From: Chlorops oryzae
Lineage: Eukaryota > Arthropoda > Insecta > Diptera > Chloropidae
Assembly: GCA_020466095.1 (NCBI GenBank)
Contig: CM035806.1
Span: forward strand, 68,263,602 to 68,327,601
Direction: 5' to 3'
Length of the DNA stretch: 64,000 bases
The first letter of the stretch is position 1. Each line of letters starts with the position of its first letter. The notes under the pieces were generated by a model. The model worked only from the letters and a program-made list of their open reading frames with translations, was not told where the DNA came from and did not search any database. This document shows, in pieces, positions 54,826 through 64,000 of the stretch. Position numbers and translations under genes: made by a program.

Positions 54826-57000
54826 CTTTCTATAAAAGTGTTTTTGTATCAAATAGGAATGACTTGGAAAATGAAATACTTATCTTAGAGGAAATTTCTT
54901 ATTTGAACTCTTCAGATCACTGCCCACAAGTAGGTAACTGGCTGGATAACACCACTCAGCCACTCGCGAGGAAAAAACGACCTAGCTCGTAGGTTTTCTG
55001 TATAGTCGATTACTTGTAAATATGAAGTTTAAAATTTTGAATTTGTGCGCTTGTAAAACACAGCTGAACGAAGCGAAGTGTTGCCAGCGATGTTGATGAA
55101 AGAATAAAAGGATATTTTTCTGTGGATAGTGCTTTGAGGGCAGGATATTCAAAGCATCGAATTCAGGATCAAAAAGTCTATTTCGTTCAGCGTTATTCAA
55201 AGAAAAAATTTTTTTCTTCATTTGGAGTCTCCGAAAATTCAACGAGAAATTGTTTCTATGAATTTCGAATAAGAAATGAGTAATAAATTCGCTCACCACT
55301 CGCAGTAATATCCGGTTATCCACAATCTCTCAGGTTCTATTTGAATGAGAGGAACTTCGGTTGAAAGCCTTGTGTGGCATTCCATGGGAGTGATGCTCTT
55401 AATCTGCCCCGAAATTCTTCTCGCCTTTTCCCCCTTGTTTCATTCTTTTTTGTTTTGATTGCTTTGTGTGCAACATGCCTTTGTCGGCAATTTTCGGATA
55501 TACATACCATTCCACTTAATTTTCTTTACTCTGCTTATTTTTTGCTCTTCTTCTTTTGTTTCATGCCAGATTCGATGAGGGCGCATTTTGTTTTGGGCTC
55601 AATAGAAACCAAAAAAAAAAAAAAATGCATTGTGTGCATAAACATGAAGAATGTTTACTGTTCTTATGTTTACATTTTTTTTTTTTTTTTTTTTTTTTTT
55701 TTGCAATGTGTTCTTTTTGTGTTTCATGTGTGAGAACGGTGAGGTTTGTTTTTATACCTCAACATTCTGAAATGCATAATTAAGTCATTTTTTGTACCAA
55801 AAAATATTATGTTCGTCTGTATGTTAATATTATTGTTTTTGTTCACAGATTCGCGTTCATATACAACATACGCATACTCTGTGGAGAGCTGTGTAGCCGT
55901 AGTGCAAAGAGAGACCGATGATGAGTGCTTTCTTTGCTTTATCATTCAATTCTTGACCACAAAAGTATCCCTTAAGTATCATCCATAAACACATCCCCTG
56001 GAAGCACTTAAAGGAACTTGAATAATGTGAGTTAAAAGCCCCCACACACACCCCTGAATGAAGAAAATTAACACGTAAAACGAATTCCTGCAAAGGCAAT
56101 GCACGAGTCTATGTTAACCCCCACCTCCCTTCCCAATCCTCCGGCACTCATCGGCTCCCACTCGCCTGCCGCACTCTTTTCAAAATTCATTCCTCATTGT
56201 GTGTGTGTAAGCCTTCAAACATGCTTGCATGCAATTTGGGAATATCACGCAAGAGGATTTAAGAAAATGTGCAAGAAAAATTTGCATACAACAACAACAA
56301 GCGCACAAACAACGAGCGCCCGAGAAACGATGCTGGAGAAGGAATTTGTAAAATCTCGACTAAGTGTCAGGTTGCACGAAAATTTGTCGTCATTTTCATG
56401 GCAGGCAATGTACATAGAGCCGCAGGCAATGCATCATTTGGGATTGCATATGCAAAGTAGAAAGAGTGAAGAGCGAGGAGGACCAAAATGCGGCGAGCGA
56501 CAAAGTGGGCTGAGTGAGTGTGTTTGAAAGACTCTCATGTGCGTTTGTTTTTGTTTTTTGGCACAAATATATAAAATTGTGTAGGTTGCACTTGAGCCTT
56601 TTGGTATTTTTAATGAACGCGAAATCAAATGGGGTGTTCAGCGCAGAAATCAATATCATCGGAGTCGTAATATTGATGTTGTTATAAAATCCGATGCATT
56701 TTCGGTTTTTTTGGAAATCGACCATTCCAAAACTGTGCTCTCTCCTTGCGGACACTTCCCTTGAGCGGACATTGTTTGGAAATGCTCTAGTATCCTTGCT
56801 AATCAAATAGTTTTCTCTTTAGCGGACACATTTTTCGGTCCCGTAGGTGTCCGTTTCAGAGAGGGTACACTGTATTAAAAAAAAAAAAAAACTTAAAATT
56901 TTGTTGGGAAAAATTCGACATTTTCTTAAGACTGCTTAATTCCCCTTCTTGTTCTTAATTCCTTCATCTCCTTATGGAGGATAGGTTTTAGTTGGTTCCA
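54826..57000. other. Non-coding stretch; poly-A/T tracts; pogo-like end
   Basis: T-rich 55400-55560, A-run about 55610-55625, T-run about 55674-55702. 55950-56600 is of higher complexity with CA-rich stretches and looks like ordinary intergenic or intronic DNA. 56740-56874 ends GAGAGGGTACACTG + TA and contains GCGGACAC words, like the end of a pogo/Tigger-type element. The 142-aa frame at 56099-56527 matches nothing I know. Confidence 0.45.
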
Positions 57001-57383
57001 CGATCTCCCCCTTGCCAAAATCTCAGTCAAGAGCTTGGCGGCAAATCGCTGTTTGCTGTTTCCGCAGAGTGTTCACGATCTAACGCCATTTTTGTTGCTT
57101 AATTATTGTTTCCATAGGTTCGACACGGCATGTCTTCTCCAGCTCATCATTGCTGATAGCATTTGGCCACCAAACTGCTAATATTTTTATTAGGCATCGG
57201 TTCAAAAAGCTTTGTATATTGTCTGATGTCGATTTCTTTGCGAGCCATGCTTCGCAACCGTATAAGAGCACAGCAATAACGCTCGTTTTAATTCAATTCT
57301 GAGTTTGATGTTTGTTCTTAATATCGATGAGCCCCAAAATTTCTTTAACTGAGCATATTTGCCTTTAACTTTCTTTATACGGG
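57001..57383 (-). pseudogene. LINE reverse transcriptase C-terminal fragment
   Basis: Reads SSILRTNIKLRIELKRALLL in one frame, then LLYGCEAW, LNRCLIKILAVWWPNAISND and EPMETIIKQQKWR in another. YGCExW..NRCLRKILxxxWPxxISNxEL..R(K)WR is the familiar post-RT segment of RTE/CR1-like LINE polyproteins. At least one frameshift; truncated at both ends, the 5' side by the TIR element starting at 57386. Confidence 0.65.
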
Positions 57384-58130
57384 TACACTGAAAAAATTTT
57401 GCATCGTTGTTTCTACAATAGGAAGACATAGACAAATATAATAGAATCTACGTAAAATACAATAAGTTTTATTGCAAATCCAAAAGTTTCTACTGTGATA
57501 GAAATATGTCCATCATAGATATTACGATGGAAGTATCATAGAATCTACGATGCAGTCATCAGTTTCTATTTCAGGGAATTGTAACGATGCATTCAATCTG
57601 TAATATTAACTATTCGCCGAGCTTTTTTGCTGCGAGTTCCATTGGACACTTCGCCATAAGAATACATGTATTGAAAATCGGTTATATGCACGTTGGCATA
57701 AGTTGCAACATTATGGGTATTCACTACGTTGTTGGCGCGATTTCGCTCAAACATTTCCTTTAAGAGCCTATACACACAGAAAAATATGAACCCATAAAAT
57801 CGATAAGATCCCCTTATTGAGCGATTTTATAGAGAAATCTGTTTAAACTATATTATTTATGTTGAAGAATATGGAAAACTTCTTGATATAGCCAAATAAT
57901 AAGGTGACCATATCAATCAAACTATGTGACATTATTATAAAATTGACGTTTTGGTAAGATATCCTTATTGGAAGAAAATCGCTTTGAGAAGAAGCCTTTT
58001 TAATATTAAAAGCAAGACTTATTGATTTAAAAAAGTATATGAATTCCGTATTCATTCCCTAGTTTAAAAAGAAAAATCGGTTGTTTCGCACTTCCATTGA
58101 TATAATAAATCTAGCAAGCTCAAATGAGAT

Positions 58131-58201
58131 CTCGCGATGGCGGAGTTGAAGTGTGTTAGATTTGTAATCTGGAAGGTCCGAGTTCAAACCCTGTCACAGG
58201 C
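58131..58201 (+). other. tRNA-like sequence 3 (Thr-TGT-like anticodon arm)
   Basis: TGGCGGAGTTG (A box, 58138) and AGTTCAAACCC (B box, 58181), 43 bp apart. Anticodon arm TTAGA-TTTGTAA-TCTGG (58156-58172) pairs over five positions (two G-T) and shows TGT at the anticodon position. The acceptor stem does not pair, so not a working tRNA gene. Confidence 0.5.
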
Positions 58202-58289
58202 CAAAGAATTGGTGGATATAAAGTGAATAAAGAAAATTTCAAGGAAAAAATACGGCGAACAGAGAAAGCAAGTTGCCAAACAATAAATA

Positions 58290-59576
58290 TTAGGTGTAGT
58301 AAAAAGAAATCCATTATTTTTGCATTAAATTGAGGGCTTTATTTAAGATAGTTAGAATGACCCGATTTAGGTCAAATATGCGCCGTTTTGTTCGATAACT
58401 TGTTGCCATTTTAAAGGTAATTTCATTATGCCTCTCTCATAGAAGCCCTCGTTCCTATTAGCAAAAAATTGAGACAGTCGAATTTCAGAAGCCTCTCTTG
58501 AAGCGAATGTTTCACCACCAAAATTTTTCGCCATGGACAGGAACAGATGGTAATCACTTGGTGCCAGGTCCGGACTATAAGGTGGATGCAGAAGAACCTC
58601 CCAACCAAACTCCCGGAGCTTCTGGCGAGTCACTATCGATGTGTGTGGCCTGGCGTTGTCCTGATGGAACACAATTCCTCTCCTATTGGCCAAAGCTGGC
58701 CGCTTATGGGCGATTGCTTCCTTCAGACGGTCCAATTGTTGACAGTAGAGTTCCGAGTTAAGAGTTTTGCCGTATGGGAGCAGCTCATAGTAGATAATTC
58801 CCTGCCAATCCCACCAAACACACAGCAAAACCTTCCTGGCCGTCAATCCTGGCTTGGCCACCGTTTCCGCCGGTTCACCGTGTTTCGACCACGACCGTTT
58901 TCGGTTGACGTTGTCGTAAGTGACCCACTTTTCATCACCAGTCACCAACCGGTTCAGAAATGGGTCGATTTTGTTGCGGTTCAGCAGCGATTCGCAGATG
59001 GAAATTCGGTCTATGAGGTTTTTTTGCGTTAACTCGTGTGGCACCCATACATCGAGCTTCTTTGTGTATCCAGCCTTATGCAAATGGTTCCAAACGGTTT
59101 TTTGTGCAATCTTTAGCTCTTTTGCAATCGAAACAGTGCTAACATGACGGTCGGACTCGATAATTTCCATGATTTTATCGACATTTTCGACAATTGGCCT
59201 TCCAGTGCGTGGTGCATCCTTGACATCGAAGTTACCGGAACGGAATCGACGAAACCAAAATTGCGCATGATTGGCTGTTACAGTATCAGGTCCATAAACG
59301 CTATTAACATTTTCAGCCGCCTGGCCTGCGTTTTCTCCCTTATCGAAGAAAAACTGTAAAATGTAGCGAATTTTCTCTTTGCTGATGTCCATCTTTGACA
59401 AGCTCTCAAACAAAACTGAATCAATCAATCAAAAAAGTGTCAAAAAGCTTTTTTAGTAGGAACTGTCATCTTTCTAATGCCCCCTAGCGGAACACGATCG
59501 GACTTATACAACGCGAGATGCAGATAAATAACGCCATCTATTGGAAAAATAATGGATTTCTTTTTACTACACCTAA
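58290..59576 (-). mobile_element. mariner element copy 3 (1287 bp)
   Basis: TIRs TTAGGTGTAGTAAAAAGA and TA duplications (58288-58289, 59577-59578). Inserted inside the element 57774-59944. Confidence 0.97.
58367..59428 (-). CDS. mariner transposase, copy 3 (353 aa)
   Basis: Same DD34D transposase as copies 1 and 2; all three catalytic Asp motifs (TGDEKW, HQDNARPH, APSDYH) and WVPHEL are present. Shares the early ACC-TAA stop with copy 1. Private changes include GENAGQAAE, NHLHKAGY, FLNRLVTG and AKNFGGETF. Possible internal start MDISKEK at 59392 gives 341 aa. Confidence 0.94.
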   Translation of the reverse strand: MIDSVLFESLSKMDISKEKIRYILQFFFDKGENAGQAAENVNSVYGPDTVTANHAQFWFRRFRSGNFDVKDAPRTGRPIVENVDKIMEIIESDRHVSTVSIAKELKIAQKTVWNHLHKAGYTKKLDVWVPHELTQKNLIDRISICESLLNRNKIDPFLNRLVTGDEKWVTYDNVNRKRSWSKHGEPAETVAKPGLTARKVLLCVWWDWQGIIYYELLPYGKTLNSELYCQQLDRLKEAIAHKRPALANRRGIVFHQDNARPHTSIVTRQKLREFGWEVLLHPPYSPDLAPSDYHLFLSMAKNFGGETFASREASEIRLSQFFANRNEGFYERGIMKLPLKWQQVIEQNGAYLT

Positions 59577-59737
59577 TAAATTGCTTCATCGCGCCTTCCA
59601 AAACGTCACGCACAAGCTCTTTCAACAAATTCCTATAGAATCTTTTTTTAATTTTTGAAGCATAAAAAGATTGGTAAAGTCTTTAATTTCTCAGTTTTTT
59701 AAATAATATAAATGTTAAAAAAAACTACGCTCGCTGG

Positions 59738-59755
59738 AGCAGGGATCGAACCCGC
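59738..59755 (-). other. tRNA T-arm fragment
   Basis: On the minus strand, GCGGG-TTCGATC-CCTGC is a well-paired T arm with the B box GGTTCGATCCC. The rest of the tRNA is missing or unrecognisable. Confidence 0.45.
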
Positions 59756-60287
59756 CGACCCTGTTTTTTTACAAGAATTCATATCAAAATTAAGAAGTTA
59801 TCTTCTTAACTTTTCGTTCGATTTTTCGTTACAATAAACGATAAGTTTTTCTCTATGGTTTCAATAAGACAATCTTCTCGGATAAAAACCATAGAGAAAT
59901 CGTATTGTTTTTCTTCCTTTTTTGGTGGTATCGTTTTCTTTGTGTACTGAGAAATGCAGCAAGTAAACCGCTCAAAAGAAACACGTAAAAAAAAATTGAA
60001 AAGTACTTCAAGATTTGATACCGAAGTTCCTATGATTTGATATTGTAGTTCCTAAGATATAACATAGTAGTTCCTATGATTTTATATCGTTGTTACTATG
60101 AAATAACATTATAGTTCCTGAGATGGAATATGATAGCTCCCACGATGGAATATCGTTAATTCTACGTTATATATCGTTGAAATCAGTGACATTTCATGAT
60201 ATCCTGCAAGTGGACCTATATCAATTGCAGATATAATAGATGCAACGTCGGATATCATAGATTCTACGACGGAATTTTTTGAGAGTA

Positions 60288-61000
60288 AGTATGCCTTTTT
60301 TCTGTGATATAACACAACCGATGTAGCAAAAAGTGTCGGCTGTTTCAATCGTATGGTTTTCTATTGTAAACTCATTATTTTTTATCGCATTAATTTTCAA
60401 AAGCTTTTAATTTCTTACTGCTTACTAATGCATCTGATAAACTGTTACTTGAAATAAATGTAGTTACATCAATAGGACCATTAGCACAAATGAAAGAGCG
60501 AAACGTACGGAAAACTTACTAAATTCAATCAGAGTGTAACTTTATAAAATCGTACATCAAAAAACAATAAAATTTTGAAAATATTTCCCCTGGGTCCTTC
60601 AAATAAAAGTTGCCTCTGGAAATTTTGCATAATCGAGTTTCCACAGCTGCTTGAATACACTAATAATGACTTACATTGTGGCTGCATTTTGTGATTTGGG
60701 GAGAAAAAGTTTGGGACCCACCAAAAAGAATTCATAATTTTCTTACCGCGATTTGCATAAGCTTTGGCGATGCCCAGATAAATTTATTCCATTGCTTATA
60801 TCTTACTTACGTTTTCTAAAGCATTCAATTACAAGGAAACACCAAAGCTATGCAATTGTATGTATATACAATTAATATAACAACTGAAGGCATTCAGTCA
60901 AAGAGTGGTTGCTGTATTATGCTCTACGTAGGCTTTGTAGTCCTTCCAAAACACCGGATTTAAATTTAAATTTTACGATTGGGAATTGGTAGCAAAATAA
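60288..61000. other. AT-rich spacer
   Basis: Nothing supportable. Confidence 0.5.
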
Positions 61001-61195
61001 ATGGATTACTCGGCTTCCAACACCAAAGATTCTTTAAAAGAACCTCTAAAAGAGCCTTGGTCGGAAATTGCAGCATCCGAAATAGATAAAATGGTTCTAT
61101 TAATACCAAATCATTTTCCGGAAGTCATTGACGTTGAGGGTGGACTCACTAAAGACATATATATGTTTCAAGCGCTTGAACTCAATGAAATCTAA
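61001..61195 (+). pseudogene. Tc1-like transposase C-terminal fragment
   Basis: KEPWSEIAASEIDKMVLLIP, then HFPEVIDVEGGLTKDIY resembles the W.EI..E.I..LV.S(M/I)P.R...VI...GG.TKY ending of Tc1-type transposases. No catalytic part, no TIRs seen. The preceding MDYSASNTKDS is unassigned. Confidence 0.45.
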
Positions 61196-61550
61196 GCCAA
61201 GAAAATATTAATTTGTTAAGTATTTAAACTTTTGTCCAACCTTGTTTTTGGTTTTTATCTATTTTAGTGTAATACATATAAGTGATAGATTTTCGGTTTT
61301 TATTTATTAATATATACTTATTCGCCCCTACTACGTAAGTCGTCGTCGTTAACTATCGACGTCGTCTCCTGTTGTGACGAAATCGGTACCCCTGAAGTCG
61401 TTACCGATTAATTTCGACAGCAGGCGACGAGTACGCGGTACTCCCTGAGTCGTTATAACGAAAAAAACGAGTCAACGTGACTTAAATTCTGTCGTTACAA
61501 TTTTTCAGCACGAGTTGCGACGACTTAAATTATTCTTTGGTAAAAAAAAA

Positions 61551-61908
61551 ATGGAAAAGAAATTAAAAATAACAAATATGAAGCAATTCGAAGTTTTGGT
61601 TGGGGAGCTCGAAAAAAATCCAAAACTAGCAAAAGGATTTTGCAGAGGAACGGTCCCAGCCAATTTTAAGAAAAATAGGGAAGATATTGGTAAAAAGGTG
61701 AATTTTTTTGGTCAACCGATTAGAAACAGTGATGGTTGGCAGAAGGTAATACAGTTTATAATGCTGGAGTAACGGAACCAATTAATTGAAATTTATTTTG
61801 TTTTAGGTCTGGAGGGACTTAAAGTTTAAAGTAAAAAAGAAAATTGCATCATTTGGCTCAATTAGCTTAAGTGTATATTCAAATGCAGCTTTATTGAACC
61901 GAAAATAA
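61551..61908 (+). CDS. Harbinger Myb/SANT-like DNA-binding protein, two exons
   Basis: Accessory protein that binds Harbinger ends and brings in the nuclease. Exon 1 61551-61745 (MEKKLKITNMKQFEVLVGEL, later NSDGWQK), 61-bp intron GTAATA..TTTTAG (61746-61806), exon 2 61807-61908 (VWRDLKFKVKKKIASFGSIS). The spliced NSDGWQKVWRDLKFKVKKK reconstitutes the WxxxWxDxKxKxKKK helix of the domain. The predicted product is 98 aa and ends soon after, so the C-terminal protein-interaction part is short or lost. Confidence 0.7.
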
Positions 61909-62223
61909 TTTAGAAACCTGCATTATGATGAAATAATTATAATCGTGCACATCATGATCCAAAAAAAAAAAAAAAAAAAAAATATATATTAAAATATTAC
62001 TTACTTGCAATCTGGCAGATTTAAAACATCTGACTTTTGCCTGATGATTTTCCGCTCTATGTGAAGACATTTATTCTTATTTTCATCATTGGATTCACTT
62101 GCACTTGTATCTCAAGTAAAATACCTTTAAATAAAAAACCAGAACATTTTTTAAAATCTTTTAAATATCAAAAAAAATTCGACACATTTTCGATTATGTT
62201 ATCGATAAGTCGTCACGTCGAGT

Positions 62224-62701
62224 CAGTGATGCCAGATTGTGGGTTTTTCCCCATATTGTGGGTTTTTTTCACTCAAATATCGTGACATGGAAAAAAGTAT
62301 GGGTAATTTTATATCGAAATTTACGCACTACATTTAAGGTATATTTACTACTTATGAGAATGAAAATCGTGTTTTCCCTCTTCCAGTACCATGCATGATT
62401 CTTTTGGCTGTATCTAGTCGCGTGTTCCCTAAGTGTTGTAAAGAAACTTGGTTTTTTTTTTAAGTCATGAATAAGACTGCAATTTTAAGTTACTTTTATT
62501 TTTTGTTATTTTCTTGATACTTTTATTAAAATATTAAAATATTGTGTTTAAAACCAATGTTCAATTTTGAAATCGGTACGCCCATATTTTCAAAAAATCA
62601 TTCTGGGTTTTTTCGTGGGTTTTTAGTTTTTGAAAATGGGGAAAAGTGGGTTTTTTTCCATTATATGAGGGTTTTTTTATCGATAAAATCTGGCATCACT
62701 G
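62224..62701. mobile_element. hAT MITE (478 bp, CAGTGATGCCAGATT ends)
   Basis: CAGTGATGCCAGATT and its inverse, with a perfect 8-bp duplication CGTCGAGT at 62216-62223 and 62702-62709, inside the Harbinger element. The interior repeats GTGGGTTTTTTC-like words. A related, older copy seems nested at 27756-28070. Confidence 0.9.
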
Positions 62702-62811
62702 CGTCGAGTGATGAGACCGATTATGCATCGACGTGACGATGACGTCGATATCGATTGACAACAACAAAGAGTCGACGACGACTTAAATGACGACTTACGT
62801 AGTAGGCCCGA

Positions 62812-63257
62812 TTATCTTTCAATAAACTGCAAACTTTGAGTTTTGTTGAAATGGTTCTTTTGCTTGCTTAAAAATGGTTTTTATGGGGTGTATTTAAACT
62901 TTAGTCTTTGCCTGTAAATCTGTCAGCGATTGGGATTGGGTTTTTGACAATCAAACCAAAAAAATCGATTCTTGTAAGACCAAAATCCAATACAATTTCT
63001 GATTCAGAAATAAAACCGACAAAATCTGATCCTGTAACACCTTTTGGATTCTATAACAACCCCGAATCAGAGAAATTATAGAAAGAAATACAAAGTGTCG
63101 CTTTCAAAGCGCTATAGGCTTTCGCCTCGACCACTGACTACATCTAGGGATTCTGTACAAAAGGACTTTTAGCTTTTAATTTTTGTTTTCTTCTTACTTT
63201 CATTTTGAACATTTCGTTGCGGAAGAAGAAGAATGTGACCTTAATCTCGATTTTACC
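62812..63257. other. Spacer / leader of the Harbinger nuclease gene
   Basis: No gene. Two CCAAAATCCAATACAATTTC / CAAAATCTGATCC-like words at 62960-63040. It may include the 5' end of the following Harbinger element, but no TIR was identified. Confidence 0.4.
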
Positions 63258-64000
63258 ATGAATGCCGCTCTTATCTTAAGCAATCGGCGGAGCACTCACT
63301 TGTCGATACCGAAATCAATAAATTGGGCTGGAGAAGTGCTTCCGAACTTTGATGAAGGTAGAATGCGTCAAATGCTTCGTGTTAGCAGGAATGAATTTTT
63401 CCAAATTTTGTCCTTGATTGAAATGGACCCTGTTTCCCATACGCAAAGTGTGACTCCGCAAATGCCTATACACCTACAGCTTTAAATTGCACTTTTTCGC
63501 TTAGGGTCAAACGGGGAAAACGCTTCAACACGAAAAGTAGCGACTATTTTCGGTGTGGGAGACGGTGGAACGGTGTACATCGCCACAAAGCGTATAATTC
63601 ATGCCTTACTTAACTTGAAAGAAAAATATTTATTTTGGCCAAAAGCAGATGAGCGCAAAAAAATTGTGTCCGAGACAATGTACGAATTGTCTGGATGTGT
63701 AGGTTACATAGATGGATCCGAAATTCGACTTGCGGAAGCTCCAACGTTAAATCATGAATTGTATTTTTCGAGGAAGAAACAGTACGCTTTCAAAATTCAA
63801 ATCGTTTGTGAACATCGTCTATGTATACGACACGCAGTTATTGGGTATCAATGAAGCGTTCATGACGCAAGAATGTTTTCGGAATCTTCATTAGCCCAAA
63901 ATCCACAACAATTTTTTAGCGAAAATGAATACATTGCCGGTGATTCGGCATATCCTCTTTCACAACATCTGCTTACACCATTTCGTCAAAATAGGTCTGA
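63258..64000 (+). pseudogene. PIF/Harbinger nuclease, two in-frame stops, runs off the window
   Basis: One continuous frame from ATG 63258: MNAALILSNRRS, FDEGRMRQMLRVSRNEFFQI, TPQMPIHLQL-stop (TAA 63483-63485)-IALFRLGSNGENASTRKVA, FGVGDGGTVYIATKRIIHAL, FWPKADERKKI, CVGYIDGSEIRLAEAPT (first catalytic Asp), YFSRKKQYAFKIQIVCEHR, GYQ-stop (TGA 63852-63854)-SVHDARMF (second Asp), YIAGDSAYPLSQHLLTPF. These are the ordered motifs of the HARBI1-like DDE_Tnp_4 nuclease; the final Glu lies beyond the window. Two nonsense codons without frameshift indicate a recently decayed copy. Confidence 0.85.

Larger units (their letters stand above)
57774..59944. mobile_element. TA-flanked CACA..TGTG element split by mariner copy 3
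   Basis: CACACAGAAAAATA at the left and inverted CACAAAGAAAACGATA at the right, TA on both sides (57772-57773, 59945-59946). Arms carry AATCGATAAG-like words and CTATGGTTTC. Two tRNA-like pieces (58131-58201 plus, 59738-59755 minus) flank the mariner insertion. Without mariner it would be about 880 bp, close to the 905-bp element at 47.1 kb. Confidence 0.55.
57386..60285. mobile_element. TA-flanked TIR element with ATAGATTCTACGATG array, outer nest
   Basis: Left end CACTGAAAAAATTTTGCATC after TA (57384-57385); right end, inverted, CTCTCAAAAAATTCCGTCG before TA (60286-60287). The arms at 57420-57600 and 60000-60280 share ATAGAATCTACGATGG and GTTCCTATGATTTGATAT-type words not found elsewhere. 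The middle is occupied by a second element (57774-59944). TIR agreement is imperfect. Confidence 0.5.
61322..62811 (+). mobile_element. PIF/Harbinger element carrying only the Myb/SANT-like gene
   Basis: TIRs CCTACTACGTAAGTCGTC, inverted at about 62787-62804, with CG-rich outer bases and an ATT/TTAT direct repeat at the flanks (exact duplication ambiguous). Subterminal regions are dense in GTCGTCGACG / GACGACTTAAAT words. It contains the two-exon SANT-like gene and a younger hAT MITE (62224-62701). There is no nuclease between the TIRs. Confidence 0.75.

Noticed and set aside
49901..54900. Target-site duplication for the intact Jockey
   Set aside because: CTGGTAATGAAAG before the poly-T and TTGGAAAATGAAAT near 54870 are similar but not identical, so neither the duplication nor the exact 5' end can be claimed.
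56099..56527. 142-aa frame as a host gene
   Set aside because: No recognisable domain, no splice or promoter support, and a competing frame overlaps it. Non-coding is the safer reading.

Overview
This window reads as AT-rich, repeat-dense nuclear DNA of a higher (cyclorrhaphan) fly. The reasons are several INE-1/DINE-like (Helentron-associated) element families, Jockey-clade LINEs, mariner, hAT and PIF/Harbinger elements, and a 61-bp fly-style intron in one transposon gene. The species cannot be named from sequence alone. A Himar1-like (irritans-subfamily) mariner is present, but such elements move horizontally. No convincing host gene, rRNA, functional tRNA or CRISPR array was found. Almost every real coding segment belongs to a mobile element. 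A run of exactly 100 N at 1438-1537 is an assembly gap beside a satellite array.

Layout. 0-2.5 kb: a HINE, a LINE tail, the gap, a 119-bp satellite and low-complexity DNA. 2.5-7.1 kb: two truncated LINEs head to head; the Jockey one is split by a 1.4-kb CCCAAG-ended element. 7.1-13.9 kb: HINE families C, B and A with internal tandem repeats, around a decayed hAT-like transposase. 14-17.5 kb: non-coding DNA, a small TIR element and a second CCCAAG element. 17.5-22.5 kb: a dead transposase gene cut by two HINE-A copies, each of which was later hit by another TIR element. 22.7-31 kb: TA-flanked TIR elements, two near-identical mariners and a truncated Himar1-like mariner. 33.2-42.5 kb: a large, nearly perfect inverted duplication carrying two copies of the 5' half of a two-exon transposon gene, with HINE-C copies at its centre and a foldback element inserted in the right arm only. 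43.8-49.7 kb: more HINE and small TIR elements and a 3.4-kb hAT-ended element packed with nested insertions. 49.9-54.8 kb: an apparently intact two-ORF Jockey retrotransposon. 54.8-57 kb: non-coding. 57-60.3 kb: a LINE fragment, then a three-level nest ending in a third mariner. 61-64 kb: a Tc1-like tail, a Harbinger element with a spliced Myb/SANT-like gene, and a Harbinger nuclease pseudogene running off the end.

The most unusual theme is a set of non-autonomous TIR elements whose interiors are dense degenerate arrays of a short motif that differs from element to element. One set ends in CAC..GTG with TA duplications, and two of its members carry tRNA-like sequences. The other ends in CCCAAG..CTTGGG with 2-bp duplications. 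Insertion order can be read directly from target-site duplications at many places.
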